This document shows, in pieces, positions 35,125 through 44,617 of a stretch of 64,000 nucleotides of DNA. Numbering within the stretch: position 1 is the first letter of the stretch; each line of letters starts with the position of its first letter. Both the position numbers and the translations under genes were made by a program. The notes under the pieces were generated by a model. It ran no database searches. It was not told the origin of the DNA and saw only the letters and a list, made by a program, of their open reading frames with translations. Origin of the DNA: Locusta migratoria (lineage: Eukaryota > Arthropoda > Insecta > Orthoptera > Acrididae). The stretch lies in the NCBI GenBank assembly GCA_026315105.1, contig CM048750.1, positions 269,133,151 through 269,197,150 of the forward strand. The letters are read 5' to 3'.

Positions 35125-36329
35125 ATTAATGAGGAAAATGTCATAACGTAATACAAAATATAGCAATTTCTTCCACAAACGAACAATCCAATAAGGACAG
35201 ATACGTTTCCTCAGGAGTCTATAAACTACAATGTCCCGAATGCCCAGCTGAATATGTACGACAGACACGTCGGACTTTTCTACATCTACATCTACATCTA
35301 CATGGGATACTCTGCAAATCACATTTAAGTGCTATACTATTTATCTCCCATTCCATTCTCGAATAGCGCGCGGAAGAAAGAACACCTGAATCTCTCTGTT
35401 GGAGCTCTGATTTCTCGTATTTTATTCTGATGATCATTTCTACCTATGTAAGTGGGAGTCAACAATATATTTTCATATTCGGAGGAGAATGTTGGCGATT
35501 GGAGTTGCGTAAGTAGCCCACGTCGGAGCGATAAGCGCCGCTGTTGTAATGATTCCCATCCCAGATCCTGTATCATTTCCGTAACGCTGTCGCCCCTGTA
35601 TCGTGACAATACTAAACGAGCTGCCCTTCTTTGGACTCTTTCGATGTCTTCCGTCAAACCCACCTGATAAGGATCCCACACTTGGCTGCAATACTCCAAA
35701 AATGGACGGACAAGCGTAGTGTATGCAGATTCTTTTGTAGTTCTGCTGCACGTTTTAAGGGTTCTGCCAATAAAACGCAGTCTCTGGTTCGCCTTTCCCA
35801 CGACATTATCTACGTGTTCTTTCCAATTTAAGTCTGAAGTAATAGTAATACTTAGGTATTTTGTGGAGTTTACGGCCTTCACATTTGATTTATTTATCTT
35901 GTAAACAAAGTTTAACGGATTTCTTTTCGTACTCATGTGGACGATTTCACACTTCTCATTATTTAGAGTCAATTGCCAATTTTTACATCATAGTGATACC
36001 TTATTCAGATCGTTCTGCAGTTGGTTTTGATCTTCAGATGATTTTGCTAGATAGTAAATGACGGCGTCATCTGCAAACAACCTAAGCACCTTCTTACGAA
36101 AAAAAGGCCAACTCAAAAAACAGCCCACTTTTGCGGAACATACTAAAGCATCCGAACATCAACAGCCTACCATTGACAACACATTGCGCAGAAAGGGCGA
36201 AAACTAAATCAACTGGAAGAGTTTGAGATAGCGAAGCGCACTTATTTTGGACATCCACACCTCCTAAATGTTCAGTTGGCAAGCAAAGATCAAACCTTTA
36301 TATATATTATGATGTCTCTGTTCGAATAA
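35125..36329 (+). pseudogene. Penelope-like GIY-YIG endonuclease, unit 3, split by a LINE, with natural C-terminus
   Basis: The first part (to 35279) reads SSGVYKLQCPECPAEYVRQT. The second part (36086-36329) resumes with the TKKRPTQK region, then FAEHTKASEHQQPTIDN and IAQKGRKLNQLEEFEIAKR, ending at TAA 36327-36329. The LEEFEI segment is the conserved end of PLE nucleases and is missing in units 1 and 2. The LINE insertion removed about 18 bp. A short deletion near 36180 removes codons between TIDN and HIAQ. The PLE 3' UTR follows. Confidence 0.85.
35280..36085 (-). pseudogene. LINE fragment inserted in the PLE endonuclease
   Basis: The minus-strand frame at 35337-35972 runs without stops for 211 codons, the longest open frame in the window. 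Upstream it still has LFADDAVIYYLAKS (about 36045-36085), so the element is truncated inside the RT catalytic motif. Then come KYLSITITSDLNWKEHV, RPFLEYCSQVWDPYQVGL and QRRAARLVLSRYRG. It ends in (TGTAGA)n, seen as TACATCTACATCTACATC at 35281-35303. Same clade as 28215-29800 and close to 42833-43790. Confidence 0.88.
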
Positions 36330-36877
36330 AGTACTGTAATCCATTTTATTTATAAGTGACAACATAAACTATTAACTTCTGTCCTGCTAATAACCTCCCT
36401 TTCGTTAAATTTGTATTCAAATAGCTAGATTCCATCCGTCCCGTTTTATACACCGGCTTCCTAAGTCATTCCCCTACCCACACTCCCTTAGTTAGTCTGT
36501 AAAAGTCGGCGGAGCAGCAGACCACGCCCGCCCACTGCCCAAGAAAACAATTGTAAACATGGGCTTATCTTGTGTCATCAGGGACCACCGCTTCTATTAA
36601 GGTAATATTATAAATCGGTTTTATGCTTCTCACATCTTTACCGAGTATGTTCCAACTCTAATTTGTTGTTACTCGATAATTTGTAGGACCTCAAGAAAAT
36701 CCACAATTCCAAAATATAGAAACATCGCAAAACAACTGACGGTGTCACATCACGGAGAGCGCATTGTAAGCTTTGTTTACCATTTATATTGTTTTCTTAG
36801 CACAAAATAAGCCCATGTCCCATTATACCCACTTCGTAACACCGCCTTGTAATTTTGTGTAAATTCTGTTACGCAGA
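36330..36877 (+). other. PLE 3' untranslated region
   Basis: Follows the endonuclease stop and leads to the hammerhead motif. No ORF. Includes a GC-richer patch near 36500-36600. Assignment to the PLE rests on its position between the nuclease and the ribozyme motif. Confidence 0.5.
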
Positions 36878-36918
36878 TAATCTGAGGATGCCCTGCTAAA
36901 GGGCGAAACGCGTCATTA
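36878..36918 (+). ncRNA. Hammerhead ribozyme, type I, Penelope-like element
   Basis: All core positions are present. Stem I is TAAT (36878-36881) with ATTA (36915-36918). The core is CTGAGGA at 36882-36888, followed by one T. Stem II is GCCC/GGGC (36890-36893 with 36901-36904, loop TGCTAAA). GAA is at 36905-36907. The palindrome ACGCGT at 36908-36913 forms the minimal stem III, and the cleavage nucleotide C is at 36914. Minimal, palindromic stem III motifs in the terminal repeats of PLEs are established knowledge. Its place about 550 bp after the GIY-YIG stop fits. The extra T after the core should be checked against family models. Confidence 0.75.
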
Positions 36919-37066
36919 ATTAAAGAATAAAACAATCTGCAATCAAGACGGTTTTTTACTGAAGGAACATTTTTTTCTTACTGATTGCTGTACACCATGG
37001 ACTGAAAGTCATTTTATAAGTATGAACATTGTTAATTTTAAACGAAGGCTTCCGCGGCCCTTGTCA

Positions 37067-37278
37067 TTGTATATAAAACTCTTCTGAGTTTTGGACCGCA
37101 TCGTCAAAATATCAAACACTTCACCGACGTTTCGGCCACTATTGCAAGTGGCCATCTTCTGGGTGTTACATTTACTAACACCCAGAAGATGGCCACTTGC
37201 AATAGTGGCCGAAACGTCGGTGAAGTGTTTGATATTTTGACGATGCGGTCCAAAACCCAGAAGAGTTTTATATACAAT
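37067..37278. repeat. Foldback element, about 102 bp arms, hammerhead-like motif in each arm
   Basis: Arms 37067-37168 and 37176-37278 are complementary with about one mismatch (GAGTTTTGG against GGGTTTTGG), around a 7 bp loop (CATTTAC). Near-identity of the arms suggests a recent origin or gene conversion. No ORF. Confidence 0.92.
37179..37222 (+). ncRNA. Hammerhead-like motif with core mutation
   Basis: Stem I CACC (37179-37182) pairs with GGTG (37219-37222). The core is CAGAAGA (37183-37189; consensus CTGANGA, so T4 is changed to A), then T. Stem II is GGCCACT/AGTGGCC (37191-37197 with 37204-37210), then GAA (37211-37213), a shortened stem III ACGT and C at 37218. The mirrored arm carries the same on the minus strand. 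The core change probably abolishes cleavage. Confidence 0.55.
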
Positions 37279-37380
37279 TGTTAATTTTGTTGAAATAATC
37301 AATGGATAGGGTCTTATAGATATGAAAAAGTGCAAGAACATGTTTTATTACATTTTTAAAATAGTTCGGGACTGAAAGGG

Positions 37381-37457
37381 TTAAGTGGTTTGTAAGCATA
37401 GGTACTGATGACCAGAGTAGTGAAGCCCCATAGATTTACAAACATTTCAACATTTCC
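37381..37457 (+). repeat. SINE tail fragment
   Basis: AAGTGGTTTGTAAGCATAGG, TACTGATGACC and AAGCCCCATAG, then ACAAACATTTCAACATTT: the 3' part of the SINE only. No tRNA head. Confidence 0.8.
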
Positions 37458-37545
37458 TGAAGAGGGCTTGGTGTTGTGTTTACCAAACAAATTGCAGAAG
37501 CAGATGGGTTCAGGTAGTGTAGTGATCAAGTAGTGCAGTGTAATA

Positions 37546-38774
37546 ACAACGTGACTTGCCCGAAACTATGGCATGGACAGCCGTAGGAAGGTTGAAAGCG
37601 GGAAAGACACAAAGGGAGATGGCTGCAGCTATTGGATTGTTCCAGCGTGTAATTTCCAGGACTTGGACGCGATTCGAGACAACAGGAACCGTTAAAAGCA
37701 TACGAGGCTAATGTCGCCCGCTATAGCACCAGCAAAAGATGAACGTTCCTTCCGGTTAACAGCCCATCTGGACAGGAGAGTGGGTTCAACTCAGCTGCAA
37801 CACACTCTACAGACAGCAAAAAGGCGAGCAGTATGGACACAAACAGTCAGAAATCGGCTGCGGGAATGTGGCCTCTACGCACGGCCTATGGTGTGAGACT
37901 CATTAAAACCACGACACCGTTTAGGCCGTAGAAACAGGGCGGAGGAACATCAGGATTAGAGATGTAACGAAAGGCACCGAGTACTGTTCACAGATTTTCT
38001 ATTCAGGTGGATAATCGTCGTAGAGAATTTTGGAACGCGGAAAAATTCTGATTATGTGCACTTATGGTGGTGGACGAATTGTGGGGCAGGAATCAGTAAC
38101 GGCGGATGTACGGACCCCTATGTCGTTCAGAATGGCGCTTTGACTGTTCAGAGGTGTAGAGATTTTGACATTTTGTTATGCCCTCCGCTAGTGCCATAGG
38201 AGATGGGAAGGAGGAAGGAATCTTAGGGTTTAACGTCCCGTCGACAGCGTGGTCAATAGAGACGGAACACACTCTCGGATTTTGTGGGAAGGAGTGGGGA
38301 AGGAAACCAGCCGTGCCCTTTCAAAGGAACCATCCAGGCATTTGCCTTCAGTGATTTAGGGAAACCACGGAAAACCTAAATCTGGATGGTCGGAGGTGGA
38401 TTTGAACCACCGTCCTTCCGAATGCGAGTCCAGTGTCTTACCAATGCAGCCCCACGCTCGGTAGGAGATGGGTTTGTTCTGGTGAACGATAAGGCTCAGC
38501 ACTGGTAGACAACATGCTTAAACCTGAGAGAATCGAACGAATGCAGTGTCCAGCTTGTCCACCGGACTTAAACCCGATTAAGCATCTCTGGAATGCTCTT
38601 GTCAGACGCATTTCAGTCAGACTAGCACCTCCCACAACAGTTGCAGAGCTGGCTGTTTCATCCGTGGAAGAATGGACAAATTTCTTTAAAGAGCTGACTG
38701 ATAACGACATATTGTCCGTGCCACGCAGGTGTGCAAGTGTACTGGCCGTCCGAGGCGATCATACACCACAGTAG
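37546..38774 (+). pseudogene. Tc1-like transposase relic, interrupted by a SINE
   Basis: The N-terminal HTH reads MAWTAVGRLKAGKTQREMAA and AIGLFQRVISRTWTRFETTG (from 37568). The second catalytic D region reads LVNDKAQHW (consensus DNARPH) around 38485. The third acidic region reads DLNPIKHLW (38565-38590), where the catalytic E is K. The end is PRRCASVLAVRGDHTPQ, stop at 38774. A SINE at 38208-38461 splits it. Frameshifts occur between segments. It is a different Tc1 lineage from the 17 kb and 39 kb copies. TIRs were not resolved. Confidence 0.8.
38208..38461 (-). repeat. tRNA-derived SINE, fourth type, antisense
   Basis: Flanked by a perfect 11 bp duplication TAGGAGATGGG (38197-38207 and 38462-38472). 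The plus strand reads GGTGGATTTGAACCACCGTC, i.e. a B box on the minus strand. The body has GGGTTTAACGTCCCGTCGAC and CCGTGCCCTTTCAAAGGAACC. Removal restores the flanking Tc1 frame. Confidence 0.88.
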
Positions 38775-40780
38775 AGAGCAGCGAGCATGACTTTTTCTCT
38801 ATTATGGTAACTCTATGGTGCCTCGCTCTAAGTAAATGGCATGTGAATCTCAAGAGTTAAGACAGAAAAATATCGCACTGCATCACACACAAATTACAAT
38901 TCTGACCAATATCTGAATAAAATACGTTACTGTATGTATATTAAGTATGATATATCAGCTAATCCCCAAATTCAGTGTCTTTCACCCCGGGGCGAGAGGG
39001 GGTCCGTCACAGGTGGGTCCTAAAACAATAAAATAAGCAGGAGTTCATTGAAATTGCTACACGACGAAGATGACGTGCTACAGACGAGAAATTTAACCGA
39101 CAGGAAGAAGATGCTGTGTTATGCAAATGATTAGTTTTTCAGAGCATTCACAAAAGGTTAGTGCCGGTGGCGACACCTACAATGTGCTGACATGAGGAAA
39201 GTTTCCAACGGGAAAGTTTCCAACCGATTTCTGATACACAAACAGCAGTTGACCGCCGTTGGCTAGTGAAACGTTATAGTGATACCTCGTGTAAAGAGGA
39301 GAAATGCGTACCATCACGTTTCCGACTTTGATAAAGGTCGGATTGTAACCTATTTCAGATTTCGGTTTATCATATCGCGACTTTGCTGCTCGCGTTGGTC
39401 GCAATCCAATGACTGTTAGCAGAATATGTAGTCGGTGGTTTCAGGAGGGCAATACGGAACGCCGTGCTAGATCCCTACGGCTCGTATCAATAGCAGTCAA
39501 GATGACAGGCATCTTATCCGCATGGCTGCAATGGATCGTGCAGCCACGTCTCGATCCCTGATGGGGACGTTTGCAAAACAACGAACAGTTCGACGATGTT
39601 TGCAGCAGCATGGACTATCAGCTTGTAGAGCATGGCTGCGGTTGCCCTTGACGCTGTATCGCCTGTCATAGTGTACGCAACGACTAACCTGGGTGCAGGA
39701 ATGGCTAAACGTCATGTTTTCGGATGAATCCAGATTCTGTTTACAGCATCATGATGGTCGCATCCGTGTTTGGCGACATCGCGGTGAACGCACATTGGAA
39801 GCGTGTATTCGTCATCGCCATACTGGCGTATCACACGGCGTGATGGTACGGAGTGCCATCGGTTACACATCTCGGTCACCTCTTGTTCGCTTTGACGGCA
39901 CTTTGAACAGTGGCCGTTACATTTCAGATATGTTACGACCCGTGGCTCTACCCTTCATTCGACTCCTGCGAAACCCTACATTACAGCAGGATAATGCACG
40001 GCCGCATGTTGCAAGTCTTGTACGGACCTTTCTGGATACGCAAGATGTTCGACTGTTGCCCTGGCCAGCACATTCTCCAGACCTCTCACCAATTGAAAAC
40101 GTCTGTTCAATGGTGACCGAGCAACTGGCTCGTCACAATACGCCAGTCAGTACTCTTGATGAACTGTGAAATAGGGATGGCGGTTATCGCTGAAACAACC
40201 TGTTTTCGTTTATATCGGTTCTTTTCATCTCCAGTTTAACCGCACCGTAAAAATTGCTCAAGATAACCGGTTTTTTAAATAACCGGTTTTCAGTTTTTAT
40301 TGCTATTATTTCCAGTAGTTTTCGAACGAAACATGCTTTGTGGCCGAAACAGACACCGTAATCATCGGTTCTTCTAGTTTCGGCCAAAACCGAAACTTAA
40401 GAAATTTAGTTAAAATTTAGGTAAATTTACGTCTTTAAATAATTAAAGTCTTTCCATATTTTGCAAGATCCCCTCCCGATACTACGCCTTCTTGAGTGTG
40501 TGTAAGACTAGTCAGGAGTCCGTAGAACACGATATACGAAGCATACAGATTTACTGGCCTAGTATTTCCATCGAGGAGTTGCGAATATTGAGCCAACCAC
40601 TTCGTAAGTTGGATTTGTGAGCCAGCGCATACAAATATCTCGTCTGTAAATGAACTTCAATCAGTGCTGCAGAAGTATTTCGAAAAATAAAGTCACAGTT
40701 CCGACTAACAGTATGATTGTTGTCAGTGTAAATTTACTCAAATTGAACTAGGAAAGCCGTGTACCATATGATCAAAGAAT

Positions 40781-41003
40781 GTTCAAATGGGTGTGAGTTC
40801 TTATGAGACCTAACTGCTTAGGTCATCGATCCCTACACTTAAAAACTACTTAATCTAATTTAAACTAACTTACGCTAAGGACAACATACACACCCATGAC
40901 CGAGAGAGGAGGGAGGACTCGAACCTCCGACTGGAGCAGCCTCACAGTCCGTGACATGGAACCTCAGACCGCACGGTTACCTCGCGACGCACCACGTGAT
41001 CAA
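40781..41003 (-). repeat. tRNA-derived SINE, third head type, antisense, inside the hAT element
   Basis: The tail on the plus strand reads TGTTCAAATGGGTGTGAG and ATGAGACCTAACTGC. The B box complement is GGACTCGAACCTCC near 40915 and the head ends CTCGCGACGC near 40990. Flanks CCATATGATCAA and CCACGTGATCAA look like a diverged target duplication. The central hairpin domain (GATCGATGACCTAAG on the minus strand) resembles the main SINE. Confidence 0.82.
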
Positions 41004-41159
41004 TGTTACCTAAACCCATATTGGTTATTAAAAAAGCCCCTCGCTTTCAAGGAATCACATTAATAAAACTTGTTAGCAGAACAATAAGATAATACATTAA
41101 ATGTTAGTATTCCAAGCTTAGAGTACATCAATTACATAATAGGTATATGAATCGAATTT

Positions 41160-41270
41160 ACCTTCTATTCCAAGGAACATTTTGGATGCTTTCTCCTTTA
41201 ATGACACAGCATGTTTGTAGTACCTCCACCCGTTTTCAGCTTTTTAAAGCAAATGGAGCATTGTACCTCA
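41160..41270 (-). pseudogene. BED zinc finger remnant of hAT transposase
   Basis: Minus strand reads EVQCSICFKKLKTGGGTTNM, then LCH, one stop, then RRKHPKMF: a C-x2-C ... H-x4-H BED-type finger as found at the N-terminus of hAT transposases. The stop codon lies between the two histidines. Confidence 0.75.
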
Positions 41271-42085
41271 GTGCTACCGTACTTCGTGAAGTACTTCCAC
41301 ATTCGGGATGGTGCCATTTAAGACACAACCGATGTCTGGCGACGACAGCAAGGAACTGCCGCATGACCTGACGGAGGCAAGTCTCGTACACTGCCGGTGC
41401 ACGCGCGTCGTCTAATAGGCCACGCCACAAGGCAACAGGTGCATCGATGCCTCAATAGCTGCACCAGTTCTTAAGTTCTTATGACACGCGTTTGTTGCGC
41501 GTTTCTGACTGTCGGGATTGTTCTTAAATTATCACTGATTGCTTTTCTTAGTTACTGCGACGACCTAATATTTCACAGCATTGGAAATTTTAGGGATAGC
41601 CCTAAATATTAGGGTCTACTAGTTCTAATTTTTTAAAATTATTTACAAAAATCCACATTTTGAACCACTACTACAGGAATTAGTCGTACCGGTTTTTTTG
41701 CCCGGTTCTTGGCAATAACTAGAAGAAACCGGTTACAACCGACACCAAATAAATACCGAAAAACACCGGTTATTCAAAACTAAAATACCGGTTTTAACCG
41801 GTCGGTTTTTCCCATCCCTACTGTGAAATCGTGATGAAGCTGCATGGACATCTGTACCTGTACACACCATCCAAGCTCTGTTTGACTGAATGCCCAGGCA
41901 TATCCAGGCCGTGATTACGACCAGTGGAGGTTGTTCTGGGTACTGATTTCTCAGGATCTGTGCACCCAAATTGAGTGAAAACGTAATCACATGTCAGTTG
42001 TAGTATAATATAGTTGTCCAATGAATACCCGTTTATCATCTGCATTTCTTCTTGGTGTATCAATTTTAACGGCCACTAGTATATA

Positions 42086-42832
42086 TTATATTAAAATGAC
42101 TGAATTCCTTGTGGAACAAGCATTATTAATTGAATAGGTCATAGGCTGTTTTACAACACAGAATGTTAATGATGAATAAGTGCAAAGTTATAAAACTGTT
42201 TTCAGGAACTACAATAAGTAATTCTAACTAATTCGGAGAAAACTAGTTCTTTATTAATTGACTGGAAAGTACCTATTCTTTATCGGAACAGATTCATTAG
42301 CTTACAGTCGCATAACAGTATAAACAGTTAGCGTACTTACTGTGTTCTAGTGTTCATGTGCATATTTATACGTTCTTGGTGTTTATTATCAAAGAAAAAG
42401 GAACAACGTTTAGTATCATTTAGGAAAAAAAAATTCTCAGTTGTAAGCTTGGAAGAAAAGTGAGAAACAAAGAAGCTTGCTAGAGTGACGCCTCAGGTGG
42501 AGTTTAAGCAAGCGCAAACAAGCCTAGGTAAGACATTCAGCAGATCTTTTAACGAAAATATATCTAAACAGGGGGGAGGGGTAGCAAACCAGGGCGCTTT
42601 TCCCCGACGCTACTCCCAGAGGTGCGCCAAATTGTGTCTTTGGTCGCCGAGCGGTGGAGGCGGGTGGGTGGGGGGGGGGCGGGGGGGGGGGAGGGCGTCG
42701 AAACATCGACGCGCCGAACCACTATCAAGATTCAACACTGAAAGAAGTGAACCCCTCAGTCATCTGAAGCACCAGCCGCCAGTGAGCGGCAACCAATCTC
42801 ATTTCATAGTTGCGGCAATAGAGTCAGTTGAA
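42086..42832. other. Unassigned; G-rich tract
   Basis: Mostly AT-rich. 42645-42705 is strongly G-rich with several long G runs (one of nine or more), which could form G-quadruplex on the plus strand. No gene recognised. The open frame at 42485-42856 runs through this tract and looks like chance. Confidence 0.5.
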
Positions 42833-43790
42833 TATCTACATCTACTCTGCAAATGACATTTAAGTGCCTGGCAGAGGGTTCAATAACCACTTTTATAACC
42901 TTTCTCTACCGTTCCATTCTCTAATCGTTCCGTTTTCGATATGATTTTTCTTACTTTGTCTCCCTATGTAGGTGGGTGCTAGCAAAATATTTTCACATTT
43001 AGAAGTAAAAGTCGGCGATTGAAATTTCGTAAATAGATCTCGCCGCAACGAATAACGTCTTTATTTTAATGATTTCCACCTCAAATCGTGCAACATTTCC
43101 GTGACGCTTTCCCCCCTGTATCGTGATAAAACAAAACGAGCTGCCCGTCTTTGAACCTTCTCAATGTCTTCCGTCAGTTCCACCTGGTGAAGGTCCCACA
43201 CTGGGCAACAGTACTCCAGAAGAGGACGCACAAGTGTGATGTAGGCAGTCTCTTTGGTGGATTCGAAGCGTTCTGCCAATGAAACGTAACCTTTGGTTCG
43301 CCTTCCCCACAATATTTTCTGTGTGTTCTCTCCAGTCTAAGTTGTTCGTAATTGTAACTGCAAGGTATTTGATTGAATTTACGATCTTAAGGTATGACTG
43401 CGTCATCGCTTAATTGAAGTCCAGCGTATTTCTTTTAGTGGTTATGTGTATTACTTCATAGTTTTCTTTAATTAGTATCAATTGCCAATTTTCCACCTTG
43501 TAGAAATTTTGGCTAAATCGCTTTGCACTTGTTTTTGATCCCCTGTTCACTGACTTCACTAACCGATAAATGACAGCATAATCTGCCAACAACCTAAAGC
43601 AGCTGTTGAGATTGACTCCTAAATCATTTATAAACAGAAGGAACAGTAGGGGACCTATAACGCTTCCCTGAGGAACGCCAGATACCACTTGTGTTTTACC
43701 CGATGACACCGTCAATTACTACGAACTGTGTCCTTTCTGACAGGAAATCGTGAATCCAATCGCACAATTGTAATCTAGATGTTTGTTAAA
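42833..43790 (-). pseudogene. LINE fragment (CR1/jockey-like) RT C-terminal half and 3' end
   Basis: Minus strand order: QLCDWIHDFLSERTQFVVI (about 43730-43780), SGVPQGSVIGPLLFLLFIND, catalytic motif as LLADYAVIYRL (FADD degraded to LADY), then NLDWREHTENIVGKANQRLR, RPLLEYCCPVWDLHQVELTE and QRRAARFVLSRYRGESVTEM. It ends with the TCTACATCTACTCTGCAAATG 3' UTR near 42835. Frameshifts separate the parts. Close relative of 35280-36085. Confidence 0.85.
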
Positions 43791-43935
43791 AATATATTAA
43801 ATATTCAATCATTTACTTCAGTTCAGTAATTATCATTGTTATTAAATCATCGATTATTCACTCGCCCTTTGCAAACTCTGTCGAGATTAAGCTTCATTTC
43901 TGAAGGTGTTTTGTTATTTGCTTGCAAATGACAAT

Positions 43936-44012
43936 TTTGTGCCGGACCACGACTCCAACCCGTGTATCCCTCTGTTAAAGAGGGGTCGCCTCAGCGACTC
44001 GGTCACCCAGAC
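43936..44012 (-). repeat. tRNA-like relic
   Basis: Minus strand has A-box-like GACCGAGTCGCTGAGGCGA and a weak B box GGGTTGGAGTCGTGG. It may be a decayed SINE head. Confidence 0.35.
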
Positions 44013-44617
44013 TTTCATTTGTCACATCTTTGCATATTTCTGTTCATAATGATTGGAATGTATTACATTTTTTTAATTTTTGAGTTTTTTATCTTTTTGA
44101 GAGAAATTTGGGATGGCTTCATATGGCATCATTGGGCAAGATATGTTTCCTTTACCGTACCTGACCCCTTGTTCAAATTGTTTACTACTAATTTAAACGT
44201 GTTATATTAATTTATTAATTAATTTTTCAACTTATTTTGTTTACCCTGGTACAATATTTTAAAAGTCTTACTGTTTGTACTCTTAACTTAGACATTAAGC
44301 AACAATACATACTTTTTCAGTGTGTTGTAGCCAAATGCACTTGCATTTCCTCGAAGTAATGGTAGCCAAGCTACCCGCAATGAATTTTAGTAAGTCCTGT
44401 ATTCTTCTTCTTTGTAATCTTTGGTTAGAGGACGATGATATATGGCATCAATGGGCTGGAAAGCGGAACACAAACTTTCATTTGTGTCAAATAAAAGGCC
44501 ATATTTTGAAAAGCAGCTAATGTCGGCAAAATTCGCAAATGCCGAATGTATAATCGATTATTTAATAATCACATATACGGCTGAGGTACCATCACGAATA
44601 TCTGTACCTTTGAGACT
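44013..44617. other. AT-rich stretch, nothing recognised
   Basis: Two short look-alike blocks (ATATGGCATCATTGGGC near 44120 and ATATGGCATCAATGGGC near 44440) suggest an old duplication. No gene. Confidence 0.4.

Larger units (their letters stand above)
40172..41820 (-). mobile_element. Non-autonomous hAT element, 1,649 bp
   Basis: The ends are TAGGGATGG and CCATCCCTA (perfect 9 bp TIRs), and an 8 bp duplication CTGTGAAA lies at 40164-40171 and 41821-41828. The duplication matches the hAT target pattern nTnnnnAn. Subterminal AACCGGTTTT-type repeats occur at both ends (40265-40295 and 41690-41810). Inside is a minus-strand BED zinc finger relic (41160-41270), and no transposase catalytic domain can be read, so it needs a helper. 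Confidence 0.92.
39040..42085 (+). pseudogene. Tc1-like DNA transposon with DD34E triad, split by a hAT element
   Basis: The left end is near 39040 (GAAATTGCTACACGACGAAG region). The right TIR near 42051-42085 (TTGGTGTATCAATTTTAACG) is the complement of the left TIR of the 17.3 kb copy. The long frame at 39693-40169 contains FSDESRF (first D), QDNARPH (second D) and LSPIENV (E), with 34 residues between the second D and E, so DD34E is intact in this segment. The frame stops where the hAT element enters at 40172 and resumes at 41829 with RDEAAWTSVPV. The N-terminal part (39300-39690) is frame-broken, so it is not functional. Confidence 0.88.

Noticed and set aside
42485..42856. 123-codon plus-strand frame
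   Set aside because: Runs through a G homopolymer zone that yields Gly runs; no homology and no supporting signals.
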